NCBI GenBank assembly: GCA_934230965.1
Contig: CAKQFW010000011.1
Span: 1 to 20,384 of the forward strand
Reading direction: 5' to 3'
DNA length: 20,384 bases
From: an uncultured Prevotella sp.
Lineage (GTDB): Bacteria > Bacteroidota > Bacteroidia > Bacteroidales > Bacteroidaceae
Shown here in pieces: positions 6,935 to 15,163 of the stretch (positions are counted from its first letter, which is position 1; each line of letters begins with the position of its first letter). A program made the position numbers and the translations under genes. The notes beneath the pieces are model-generated. The model was not told the origin of the DNA, did no database searches, and saw only the letters and a list, made by a program, of their open reading frames with translations.

Positions 6935-9900
6935 ATGCTGAAAGGTTTACACACATTTCTCGCGTCGTCACTGACCGCTGCTGCCCTGACCTTTGCTGCA
7001 CAAGCACAGGCCCAGAGCTACCTCGTGAACGAAGGCTTCGAAGGCGAAGGGTTTCCACCCGCAGGATGGAAAGTGATTGATGCCGATGGCGATGGCCACT
7101 GCTGGCAAATAGCCAAGCGTGGCATGGCTACACTGAACGGCAATCAGATAGCCATCTCCTACACCGTTAACCCTGAAAACGCCGATGCCTATGGCGCACA
7201 AGACAACTATCTTGTACTGCCACCCATCACCGTAACAAACAACAGCTTCAAACTGCAGTTTCAGGCTTGCGCACAAGACCAAGACTCGCCCGAAAGCTAC
7301 AGCGTGTTAGTGTCAGAAACGGGCTGCGAGGCCACCGACTTCAAGAAAGAGCTCTTCTCTGAGCGCCTTGAAAACGGCTACGACGATGTTTCGCTGCACG
7401 CACGCGACATGTCGCTGGCCGACTATGTGGGCAAAACCATCTACATAGCCATCCGTCATCAGGGCGTAAACACCTACGCCTTAGGCATTGACGACGTAAA
7501 GGTTACCAATGGCCTTGGCCCCATGAAGCCCTCTACCCTAAAGGTTGAAGCTGGTGCCGAGGGCGCCCTAACCACCACCCTGTCGTGGACCAACCCATCG
7601 ACCAATGGTAACAAAGGAAAACTGAGCGCCGTACAAGCCGAGATATACCGCGATGGCGAACTGATAGCCACCCTGACCGATGGCGTAGCACCAGGCTCCA
7701 CCTCACAATACACCGACACATCAGTAAGCAACGGCAAGCACAGCTATGCCGTAGTGGCCAAGACCGATGAGGGCCGCTCGCTGCCTGTGTCAACAAACGT
7801 GTTTGTAGGCCTGGATGTTCCAGACGTAATTAAAGATTTAACCGTAACCGTTATCGACGGACAAAACCACCTGTCATGGACAGCCCCCACCACTGGTGCC
7901 AATATGGGCTACCTTAAAGCCGACGGCCTCAGCTATAAGATATACCGTGTGGTAGACGAGGTTCGCACCCTCATTGCCGAAAACGTGGCCACCACAACCT
8001 ATGTCGATGTGGCCGCATCGGGCACCGTTGCATCGTATGTCGTGATACCCGTAAACGCTGCTGGCGAAGGCAAAGAAGAGCTGAGCGGAGAGGTAGTTCA
8101 CTTTGGAGCCGAATATAAAGACATCAACGTAGCCCCCAACGCCAACGTTGCGAATAGCAACATAGCCCTGCCTTTCGACACACGCAACAGCAGCACCGCC
8201 ACCGAGATGATTATCTACCCCGCCGACCTGTATCAGGCTGTGGGCAAGATGCAAGGGCTGGTGTTCAAGAACAGCTTCTCGGTAGCCACTTCAATGACAA
8301 AGAACATTAAAGTGTATATGGGCGAGACCGATGACGAAGATCTCTCGTTGGGATGGCTTCCAGCCTCTATGCTCACCGCTGTTTATAGTGGTTCTATTAC
8401 CATGAAGGGCGGACAAAACGACATCAACATACCCTTCACCACACCCTTCACCTACACAGGCAAGAACGGCAAAAACCTTGTGGTGCTGGTAGTGATGGAA
8501 GCCGAAAAGGGCATGGGCGGATATTTCGACCGCTTCTTCGTGCAAGCTAAGACAGGCAAGGCCGACCGCACTCGCACCCTTTCAATCTATGGCGAAACTG
8601 TCGACACCGAAACCCTACGTCCGAGCAACGGAACCCTGACCGAAGCGCTGCCCTCTATGCGACTGATTATGGCCGCCGACAACGCAGGTTGCGTAGAAGG
8701 CAAGGTGACCACCAACGGTGGAAAAGCCCTCGCGGGTGCCAACGTAAGCATACCCGCACAAAACCTCAGCACCACCACAGCCACTGATGGCAGCTTCCGC
8801 TTCTACGTAGTGAAGGCAGGCGAAGAGCAATTGGTGGTTTCGGCTCCTAAATATCAGACCCACAATCTCACCATACAGGTGAAAGCAAACGAAACCTTGA
8901 AGCCCACCATCGCCATGAGCGAACTGGCCAAGGTAAACGTGAAAGGACAGGTAAAACTTGAAGGCGTGGGCGCCACAGCTGGCGTTAAGGCCACACTGAC
9001 GCTGAACGGCGAGCAAACCACCGCCACAACAGCCGCCGATGGTAGCTTCGCACTGCAAGCCTACTCGGCCTCCGACTACGTTATCACTTTCTCATCACCT
9101 TTGTTCGACAGCGTTGAGCAAACCTTCAACACCACCACCGACATCACCAACCTCGACATCACCCTACCCCGCAGCCCCATCGCGCCCCACACCGTAGAGG
9201 CAGCAACAGCGGCCGATGGCAAGAGCGTAAACCTAACATGGGGCAAACCCGAAACACGCACAGGCAAGGTGCAGTGGAGTCGCTGGGGCAAATCAGAAAT
9301 CAACGACAATCTGGGTGGCGACTACTCGCAAACCGACTACTATGTAGCACACGCCTACACCGCACAAGACCTGAAAGACTCGTGCATGGTGGGCATGAGC
9401 ATAACACGCTTGCGCGCCTACCTCAACGGCAACGGCACAAAATATACAGCCATGATATGGCGTGGCACACGTGCTGAACATGAGGTAGCCGACTCGGTAG
9501 TAATAAACGTGCCCGAGGGTAAAGAAGGATGGGTAACCGTCAGCTTCCCCAACCCTGTTGAGCTGCGTGCCGACGAAAACTATATGGTAGGCGTACACTG
9601 TATGGAGGCCGTTGATAACAATTGTGTAGGACAAGGTCCCAGCTACTCGCGAGTGAAAGGCAAGAACGACCTAAAATGGAGCGACTACAGCGCCTACACC
9701 TACGATGGTTACTATGCTTGGAACCTCTCGGCCTACTGCTCTATACCAGGCAGCAATGGCGAGTATGGCACACCTGTAGCCACACTTCAGGCGCCCACCT
9801 ATAATATATACCGCACCGAAAAGGCCGAAGGAGCACACGACGTGCTGCTGAAAGAGGGCGTAGAGGGCAACACCTACAACGACTCCCAATGGGATGCCAC

Positions 9901-11284
9901 ACACCCCGCCACCTATCATTATAAGGTAGCGGCTGTATATGCTGGCAACAAAACCTCACTGGCAGCCGTATCAGGCGCCATTGAGCGTAAGGCCGATATC
10001 GACACTGGCGTTGAGAGCATCATCTCGCCCGTAAAGAGCAAGAACCTGCAAGACGCCGTAGAGGTGAAAGTGCGTCTGCACAACTATGGTGAGAAACCCG
10101 CTACCAGCGTGCCCGTAGTGGTAGAACTGTCTGACGGACAAAGCCTCAATGCCACCTACAAAGGCAACCTGGTGAAGGGCGAAGGTGCCGACTTTACCGT
10201 GGGCACCATAACACTGAAGCCCGAAACCTACTACACCATCAAAGCTTACACCAAGCTTGAGGGCGACGTAATATTGGCCGACGATACCGCATCAACCTAT
10301 CTGCCCAACTACACCGATGTAAACCTGCAGGGCTTCCGTTGGGATGCATACGACTATGTGGGTCTTATCGACTTCCATGCCAATGTGCCTGAAGAGGCTA
10401 CCTTCGTAACCGAGGTGCGCCCCAATGGCAACCTGTTACAGGCTGGCGAGTATGTAGGCGACAAGCTGTATGGCTTCACAGGCAACAACGTATACGTGCC
10501 CCAGCAGTTTGTAGCGCTCAACACTACATCATGGTCGCCCACCTTCAGCGCCAGCGCCATGGACCTTGTGTTTGACATGACCTACGACTACACCACCAAC
10601 ACCATGTATTCGCTCAGCGTGTACGACAACCAGCAGTCGATAAGCATCGTGAACCTGAAGAATGGCGATAACGACTGGGTAGCCAATACCGACCACGCCT
10701 TCTCAACACTGGCATGCAGCCCCGAGGGCAAGCTCTACGCCATTGCCAACGACTATAAGCTGTACACCATCGACAAGACCACAGGAGCATCAACACTGGT
10801 TGGCGACCTGGGCATTGACGATGTGCTACCCCTCCACTCGATGACCTTCGACCGCAAGTCGGGCCGCCTGTTCTGGGTACAAAACGGCCACTACACCGCT
10901 GGCAAGCTCTTCCAGATTGATACCACCACGGGCAAGGCACAGCTGCTGGGTACCGTGCGCTATAACGGTTATCCCACCGAGATTGTAGGCTTGAACATTG
11001 CACCCGATGGGTCAGCCAGTGGCATACAAAGCATCATGGGCAACAAGGCAAACAACGACCTACAGGCACACATCGATGCCGCTGGTCGCATACACGCCAA
11101 CGTAGCCCTGGCCGCTGGTCAAACCGCCACCATCTGCGTTCACAGCATATCAGGTGCAAAGGTAGCCTCGGCCACCACCGCCCAGCCCCACACCGTGCTG
11201 AGCACCGCCCTGCAGCCCGGCCTTTACATCATCAGCGTAACCACCAGCGATGGTCGCAACATGAGCGTGAAGGCAAGAAGATAA
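6935..11284 (+). CDS. Large secreted mosaic adhesin with T9SS-like C-terminal sorting domain
   Basis: Encodes 1449 residues. Signal peptide 1-26 (AQAQA before QS). Residues about 29-192 resemble the cleaved-adhesin/K domain of Porphyromonas HagA and gingipains: EGFEGEGFPPAGWKVIDADG, a CAQDQDSPESY segment, and a YALGIDDVKV end strand. Two fibronectin III-like domains follow (about 197-294, 295-388). Next come a jelly-roll-like module (about 394-580), two carboxypeptidase-regulatory-like beta-sandwiches (585-665, 667-742; each with T(A)xDGSF), another FN3 strand set, a second jelly-roll-like module (785-945), FN3 (945-1018), a CARDB-like domain (1025-1125), a propeller-like region (1128-1362), and a C-terminal domain (about 1377-1449) with ISGAKV and LQPGLYIISV typical of T9SS type A tails. 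Likely surface-attached or released through T9SS. No protease or glycosidase active site seen; ligand unknown. Strong terminator follows. Confidence 0.9.
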   Translation: MLKGLHTFLASSLTAAALTFAAQAQAQSYLVNEGFEGEGFPPAGWKVIDADGDGHCWQIAKRGMATLNGNQIAISYTVNPENADAYGAQDNYLVLPPITVTNNSFKLQFQACAQDQDSPESYSVLVSETGCEATDFKKELFSERLENGYDDVSLHARDMSLADYVGKTIYIAIRHQGVNTYALGIDDVKVTNGLGPMKPSTLKVEAGAEGALTTTLSWTNPSTNGNKGKLSAVQAEIYRDGELIATLTDGVAPGSTSQYTDTSVSNGKHSYAVVAKTDEGRSLPVSTNVFVGLDVPDVIKDLTVTVIDGQNHLSWTAPTTGANMGYLKADGLSYKIYRVVDEVRTLIAENVATTTYVDVAASGTVASYVVIPVNAAGEGKEELSGEVVHFGAEYKDINVAPNANVANSNIALPFDTRNSSTATEMIIYPADLYQAVGKMQGLVFKNSFSVATSMTKNIKVYMGETDDEDLSLGWLPASMLTAVYSGSITMKGGQNDINIPFTTPFTYTGKNGKNLVVLVVMEAEKGMGGYFDRFFVQAKTGKADRTRTLSIYGETVDTETLRPSNGTLTEALPSMRLIMAADNAGCVEGKVTTNGGKALAGANVSIPAQNLSTTTATDGSFRFYVVKAGEEQLVVSAPKYQTHNLTIQVKANETLKPTIAMSELAKVNVKGQVKLEGVGATAGVKATLTLNGEQTTATTAADGSFALQAYSASDYVITFSSPLFDSVEQTFNTTTDITNLDITLPRSPIAPHTVEAATAADGKSVNLTWGKPETRTGKVQWSRWGKSEINDNLGGDYSQTDYYVAHAYTAQDLKDSCMVGMSITRLRAYLNGNGTKYTAMIWRGTRAEHEVADSVVINVPEGKEGWVTVSFPNPVELRADENYMVGVHCMEAVDNNCVGQGPSYSRVKGKNDLKWSDYSAYTYDGYYAWNLSAYCSIPGSNGEYGTPVATLQAPTYNIYRTEKAEGAHDVLLKEGVEGNTYNDSQWDATHPATYHYKVAAVYAGNKTSLAAVSGAIERKADIDTGVESIISPVKSKNLQDAVEVKVRLHNYGEKPATSVPVVVELSDGQSLNATYKGNLVKGEGADFTVGTITLKPETYYTIKAYTKLEGDVILADDTASTYLPNYTDVNLQGFRWDAYDYVGLIDFHANVPEEATFVTEVRPNGNLLQAGEYVGDKLYGFTGNNVYVPQQFVALNTTSWSPTFSASAMDLVFDMTYDYTTNTMYSLSVYDNQQSISIVNLKNGDNDWVANTDHAFSTLACSPEGKLYAIANDYKLYTIDKTTGASTLVGDLGIDDVLPLHSMTFDRKSGRLFWVQNGHYTAGKLFQIDTTTGKAQLLGTVRYNGYPTEIVGLNIAPDGSASGIQSIMGNKANNDLQAHIDAAGRIHANVALAAGQTATICVHSISGAKVASATTAQPHTVLSTALQPGLYIISVTTSDGRNMSVKARR

Positions 11285-11310
11285 ACCGAAATGAATATTT
11301 ATACAGTCGG

Positions 11311-11330
11311 TTTTGCATAAATATACAAAA
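11311..11330. repeat. 20-bp palindrome, copy 1
   Basis: TTTTGCATAAATATACAAAA differs at one base from the copy at 11552-11571. Here the flanks extend the pairing to CGGTTTTG/CAAAACCG (11308-11315, 11326-11333), an 8-bp stem that could form in the adhesin transcript just after its stop codon. Confidence 0.75.
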
Positions 11331-11351
11331 CCGTCTTTACAAAAATTAATT

Positions 11352-11404
11352 AAAGAGTTGTTAATTATGTTTCAAGTTGAAACTAATTAGCAACTCTTTT
11401 CTTT
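11352..11404 (+). terminator. Intrinsic terminator of the adhesin gene
   Basis: AAAGAGTTGTTAATTA (11352-11367) pairs with TAATTAGCAACTCTTT (11384-11399) with one G-U pair. After one bulged base, GTTTCA (11369-11374) continues with TGAAAC (11378-11383), closing on a tiny loop. The stem runs straight into TTTTCTTT. This is a very long hairpin about 68 bp after the adhesin stop. Confidence 0.88.
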
Positions 11405-11435
11405 CACTTTTCAAAGTTGATACCTCTCGTATGCA

Positions 11436-11538
11436 AAACCCTTGGTTTCACGTCCTGAAACCCATGGTTTCACCGTCTAAAACCCTTGGTTTTACAACCT
11501 AAAACCCATGCTTTCAGACCGTAATTCCCAGCCATTCA
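11436..11538. repeat. 22-bp tandem array of AAACCCWTGGTTT palindromes
   Basis: Units start at 11436, 11458, 11480 and 11502, exactly 22 bp apart: AAACCCTTGGTTTCA, AAACCCATGGTTTCA, AAACCCTTGGTTTTA, AAACCCATGCTTTCA. Each is followed by a 7-bp spacer (CGTCCTG, CCGTCTA, CAACCTA, GACCGTA). A degenerate fifth unit, ATTCCCAGCCATTCA, stands in phase at 11524. Each core is itself a near-palindrome. It lies in the convergent gap between two terminators and contains no convincing coding frame. Confidence 0.85.
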
Positions 11539-11551
11539 CAACGCCATCTCA

Positions 11552-11571
11552 TTTTGCATAAATATGCAAAA
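11552..11571. repeat. 20-bp palindrome, copy 2
   Basis: TTTTGCATAAATATGCAAAA has perfect 9-bp arms around AA. It matches copy 1 (11311-11330) at 19 of 20 bases. A half copy, TATGCAAAAC, starts at 11430, immediately before the 22-bp array. Confidence 0.75.
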
Positions 11572-11594
11572 CGCTGTTATGCTTTTTTACATAC

Positions 11595-11638
11595 AAAAAA
11601 GCCAGCCAAGTTACTCAGCTCCGAGCAACCTGACTGGC
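11595..11638 (-). terminator. Intrinsic terminator of the metallophosphoesterase / hydrolase operon
   Basis: Reverse strand: GCCAGTCAGGTTGCTC (11638-11623) pairs with GAGTAACTTGGCTGGC (11616-11601) over 16 bp with three G-U pairs, with a six-base loop, followed directly by TTTTTT (11600-11595). It begins 20 bp after the stop at 11658. Confidence 0.9.
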
Positions 11639-11657
11639 ACTTTTCACTACGGAATTT

Positions 11658-12815
11658 TTATTTTAATGGAAACGTGAATTGCTTTTTCACTTTTCCGTTA
11701 ACATCTACACTCTTCACATCCATCTTACCGTTTTTAATATGGCAAAGAAGATAAGTATTGTTGCTGTTCACCAAGTTGGGGAAATTAATTACCTCATTAG
11801 GTTGTTGATAGCCATCGGCATGAAGATGTCCTGAAATCATTACTGAAACATTTAGTTTGTTTAATTCGGGCACCAATGTTTCTTGTAGGTGATATGGGCC
11901 ATGCCAGTTTTCTAATGTTGGCGGCATGTGACAGAAAACCACCAAAGGATGCTTACCCACCTTTTGTTCTTTACGAAGGCTTCGTAACCATTGCGCCTGT
12001 TTCACACGATACTGGTCAAAAGCCACGATACCACTATATTCAATATCTTCGTCAGGTTTATCCTCACCCGAATCAACAAACAAGAAGTCGACGCCAGCCA
12101 CATGCTGTAAACGATAATATTTACCATTATTTGTAGGGAAATAACGGTATAAATAATCAGCAAACGGGCCACGAAGCTCATGATTGCCACGATTGAAGAA
12201 CAGCGGCGTATGCGTTGCAAACATGTGTACACACGTATCTAAATAAGCCTCCATCATGTGCTTCTGACTATTCAATCGGTTCGACATATCGCCATTGAGC
12301 AAGACGAAGTCAATTTTATTAAAGTCGACATTTTTACACAAGTCTTTCATAAACGCGGCACGCTCATGAATATCGTTCATCACCAAAAACGTTATCTCTT
12401 GGGTTTCAGATGCGAAAGTAGTAAATTCGTGCGGTTTGCCACGCCACACATCAGTACAAGCAGTGCTACCAAAGGTTACCCAATCGTCGTAACGCCAGTC
12501 GACCACCTTCTGCGTAAATACTCGATAGCGATATTTAGTATTAGGCTTTAAGCCCTCAATACGCACTCTGTGCACGCTATCTTTAAGCATTTTTCGCCCA
12601 TTAAGCACATCATAATACCGTGGGCGGGCCTTTCCATAGAAATGGTCGGCCGAATCGGGTGCTATTTCTACCCACGACAATCCTGGCTGATCAGTAACCC
12701 ACAAAATAGTAACGCTTGTGCTATCCATGTCGCTAATCCATGGGCCATGCTTTATCTGTATGCCTAGAGCCGATACAGAAAAGAGCAACATGAGCCCCAT
12801 TAATATTTGTTTCAT
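11658..12815 (-). CDS. Secreted metallophosphoesterase with N-terminal fibronectin-like domain
   Basis: Encodes 385 residues. Signal peptide about 1-18. Residues 20-133 form an FN3-like beta-sandwich of the purple-acid-phosphatase type (HGPWISDMDSTSVTILWVT; LKPNTKYRYRV). The calcineurin-like phosphoesterase domain carries all metal motifs: D148-x-H150 (MNDIHE), D176 (NGDMS), N211/H212 (RGNHE), H296 (CHMP), and H330/H332 (GHLH). The dinuclear metal site is therefore intact. It probably removes phosphate from an organic ester in the periplasm or outside; the substrate is unknown. It is the last gene of the hydrolase cluster, 58 bp after the GH3 gene with no promoter between, and just before a strong terminator. 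That position suggests co-expression with glycan breakdown, an inference only. Confidence 0.92.
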   Translation of the reverse strand: MKQILMGLMLLFSVSALGIQIKHGPWISDMDSTSVTILWVTDQPGLSWVEIAPDSADHFYGKARPRYYDVLNGRKMLKDSVHRVRIEGLKPNTKYRYRVFTQKVVDWRYDDWVTFGSTACTDVWRGKPHEFTTFASETQEITFLVMNDIHERAAFMKDLCKNVDFNKIDFVLLNGDMSNRLNSQKHMMEAYLDTCVHMFATHTPLFFNRGNHELRGPFADYLYRYFPTNNGKYYRLQHVAGVDFLFVDSGEDKPDEDIEYSGIVAFDQYRVKQAQWLRSLRKEQKVGKHPLVVFCHMPPTLENWHGPYHLQETLVPELNKLNVSVMISGHLHADGYQQPNEVINFPNLVNSNNTYLLCHIKNGKMDVKSVDVNGKVKKQFTFPLK

Positions 12816-12873
12816 CTCATTTAATGTTTATTTGTTTACAGTGTTCGTTAATAAACCACTTTCCTTTTAACGT

Positions 12874-15147
12874 TTATTGCTTTTCTTTTCCATTCCATAC
12901 AACATCTTGCTGCTGTAGGTCTTCACTATTAGCGCCTACCATTACTGTAAAGGTGCCTGGTTCAACAATATATTGCATATTGTTGTCCCAGAAACCTAAG
13001 TCGCGGGCGTGTAGCGTAAACTCTACATGCTTTGTATTGCCTTTGGGAATGAATACCTTTTTAAAACCCTTCAACTCTTTTACGGGGCGCACCATTGATG
13101 CCACCTTATCGGCTACATATAGTTGCACAATTTCTTCGCCATCTACATTGCCCTTGTTAGTTACATCTACCGCAACTTGCAGCACGCCATCAGCATCAAA
13201 CTGCGATGCACATTGCATCTTGCCATACGCAAACGAAGTGTAACTTAAACCATAGCCAAAGGGATAAAGGTTTTTGTTGGGCACATCAATATGGCGCACC
13301 GTTGAACTGTATGGCATATCGCCAGGTCGGCCAGAGCGTTTATAGTTATAATAATTGGGTATTTGCCCCTCAGTAAGCGGGAAAGAGGCGGTAAGTTTAG
13401 CCGAAGGAGTGACATCGCCGAAAAGGATGTCGGCCACAGCATTTCCACACTGCGTGCCAGGGAACCACGCTTCAAGCAAGGCGTCGGCTTGTTTATCGAT
13501 CTTTTCTAAGCACAACGGTCGGCCATTCATCAGCACAACAACCAGCGGTTTACCCGCTTTTTGCAGCGTATCAAGTAGCGTTTCTTGCTGTCCTGGCAAA
13601 CGAAGAATGGCCCTACTACGCGACTCGCCACTCATCAAGGCTTTCTCACCAACAACAGCTATCACCACATCGCTTTGCTGTGCAGCTTCAAAGGCTGCCG
13701 AAAACTCTTGCGTTGAAGGTTTTAAAAAGTCGCACCCTTGAACATAAGTAACGGTAACATTATTGCCCAGTTTGTTCTTAATGCCCTCGAGCACAGTAAC
13801 CACATCTTTTTCTTCGCCACGAGCCTTCCACGAGCCCATTACCTCAGAACGGTTATTAGCCAATGGGCCAATGAGCGCAATGCGCTTTGTTTGCTTTGAC
13901 AAAGGAAGCATATTATGGTCGTTCTTCAACAACACCATTGACGACGACGCTGCCTTTCTGGCCAATGCTGTAATGTTTGCTGACCGCACCTCACGACGTT
14001 CGCGCTTGGCATCAAGAAAACGATAAGGATTATCGAAAAGGCCCAGTGCATATTTAGCTCGCAATATTCGTTCTACCGCAGCATCAATGGTTTGCATGTC
14101 AACTTGGCCTTTTTGCACCGCCTCTTCTAAACAACGATTATACAGGCCATCGGTCATGTTCATATCTACACCAGCATTAAAAGCCAAGAGCGCTGCATCT
14201 TTATCAGTTTCGGCCACACCATGTGCCTTCAGTTCTTGAACAGCATTCCAGTCGCTTACCACAAAACCATTAAACTGCCATTTATTGCGCAAAACATCGG
14301 TCATCAGCCAGCGATTACCTGTTGCTGGTACACCATTAACACTGTTAAAAGCCGACATAAATGTTTTTACTCCAGCATCAACACATGCCTTAAACGGAGG
14401 CAGATACACCTCGGCTAAGGTTGATAATGAGAGGTCGACAGGAGCATAATCGCGACCAGCTTGCGGTGCGCCATACGCCACAAAATGCTTTGCGCAAGCA
14501 TAGACCGAATTGGGGGCGCCAAGGTTCCATTGAAAGCCTCGCACGCGGGCATCGGCTATTTTGCATGCCAAATAAGTATCTTCGCCAGCACCCTCAACGA
14601 TTCTTCCCCAGCGAGGGTCACGAGCAATGTCTACCATCGGAGCAAAGGTCCAGTGTATGCCTGAAGCCGACGCCTCAACAGCCGCTGCTTTAGCCGTTTC
14701 GTACATAAGATTTAAGTCCCATGAACACGATTCTGCCAAAGGTGTAGGAAATATTGTTTTATAGCCATGAATAACATCGAAAGCGAACAATATAGGTATC
14801 TTCAACCGCGATAATTGCATGTTCTTTTCCTGCAATTTTCGCAGTTTTTCAACGCCACCCACATTGAGGATAGAACCCACCATACCATGCACAAAAAGCG
14901 AGTCGGATAGTGCATCGCTTTGAGGTCCGGTTAACAGTTCGCCACCCACATATTGCGACAGCTGACCTATTTTTTCTGCCAATGTCATCTTTTGCATAAG
15001 AGAGGTAACAAAAACCGTCTCTTTATCTTCAGATGCATCAATCTTATTATGCACCCGCTTTTGGGGCTGTTGAGAGATGGCTGCGTGTGTATTGGCTACA
15101 AAAAGCCAGCTCATAGCACAAACTACCAATATGATACTGCGTTTCAT
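12874..15147 (-). CDS. bglX: GH3 beta-glucosidase, periplasmic
   Basis: Encodes 757 residues, the normal BglX-type length. Signal peptide 1-22 (ANTHA). Residues about 45-370 form the GH3 barrel, with FAFDVIHGYKTIFPTPLAES, RDPRWGRIVEGAGEDTYL, KHFVAYG and the nucleophile D299 in FVVSDWNAV. The alpha/beta sandwich (about 400-620) carries MSGESRSR with likely acid/base E508. A C-terminal FN3-like domain lies at about 680-750 (VDVTNKGNVDGEEIVQLYV). It releases terminal beta-linked glucose from oligosaccharides; exact linkage preference cannot be read. It lies 16 bp after the GH2 gene, so the two are almost certainly co-transcribed. Confidence 0.95.
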   Translation of the reverse strand: MKRSIILVVCAMSWLFVANTHAAISQQPQKRVHNKIDASEDKETVFVTSLMQKMTLAEKIGQLSQYVGGELLTGPQSDALSDSLFVHGMVGSILNVGGVEKLRKLQEKNMQLSRLKIPILFAFDVIHGYKTIFPTPLAESCSWDLNLMYETAKAAAVEASASGIHWTFAPMVDIARDPRWGRIVEGAGEDTYLACKIADARVRGFQWNLGAPNSVYACAKHFVAYGAPQAGRDYAPVDLSLSTLAEVYLPPFKACVDAGVKTFMSAFNSVNGVPATGNRWLMTDVLRNKWQFNGFVVSDWNAVQELKAHGVAETDKDAALLAFNAGVDMNMTDGLYNRCLEEAVQKGQVDMQTIDAAVERILRAKYALGLFDNPYRFLDAKRERREVRSANITALARKAASSSMVLLKNDHNMLPLSKQTKRIALIGPLANNRSEVMGSWKARGEEKDVVTVLEGIKNKLGNNVTVTYVQGCDFLKPSTQEFSAAFEAAQQSDVVIAVVGEKALMSGESRSRAILRLPGQQETLLDTLQKAGKPLVVVLMNGRPLCLEKIDKQADALLEAWFPGTQCGNAVADILFGDVTPSAKLTASFPLTEGQIPNYYNYKRSGRPGDMPYSSTVRHIDVPNKNLYPFGYGLSYTSFAYGKMQCASQFDADGVLQVAVDVTNKGNVDGEEIVQLYVADKVASMVRPVKELKGFKKVFIPKGNTKHVEFTLHARDLGFWDNNMQYIVEPGTFTVMVGANSEDLQQQDVVWNGKEKQ

Positions 15148-15163
15148 ATAATGATGATTGATT

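Noticed and set aside
11436..11523. Regular repeats could be a CRISPR array
   Set aside because: The spacers are only 7 bp and resemble each other, the repeat is 15 bp, and no cas genes are nearby.
11581..11602. GCTTTTTT...AAAAAAGC hairpin as a plus-strand terminator
   Set aside because: It is an A/T stem formed by the U-tract of the minus-strand terminator plus a chance complement, and the adhesin already has a stronger terminator.
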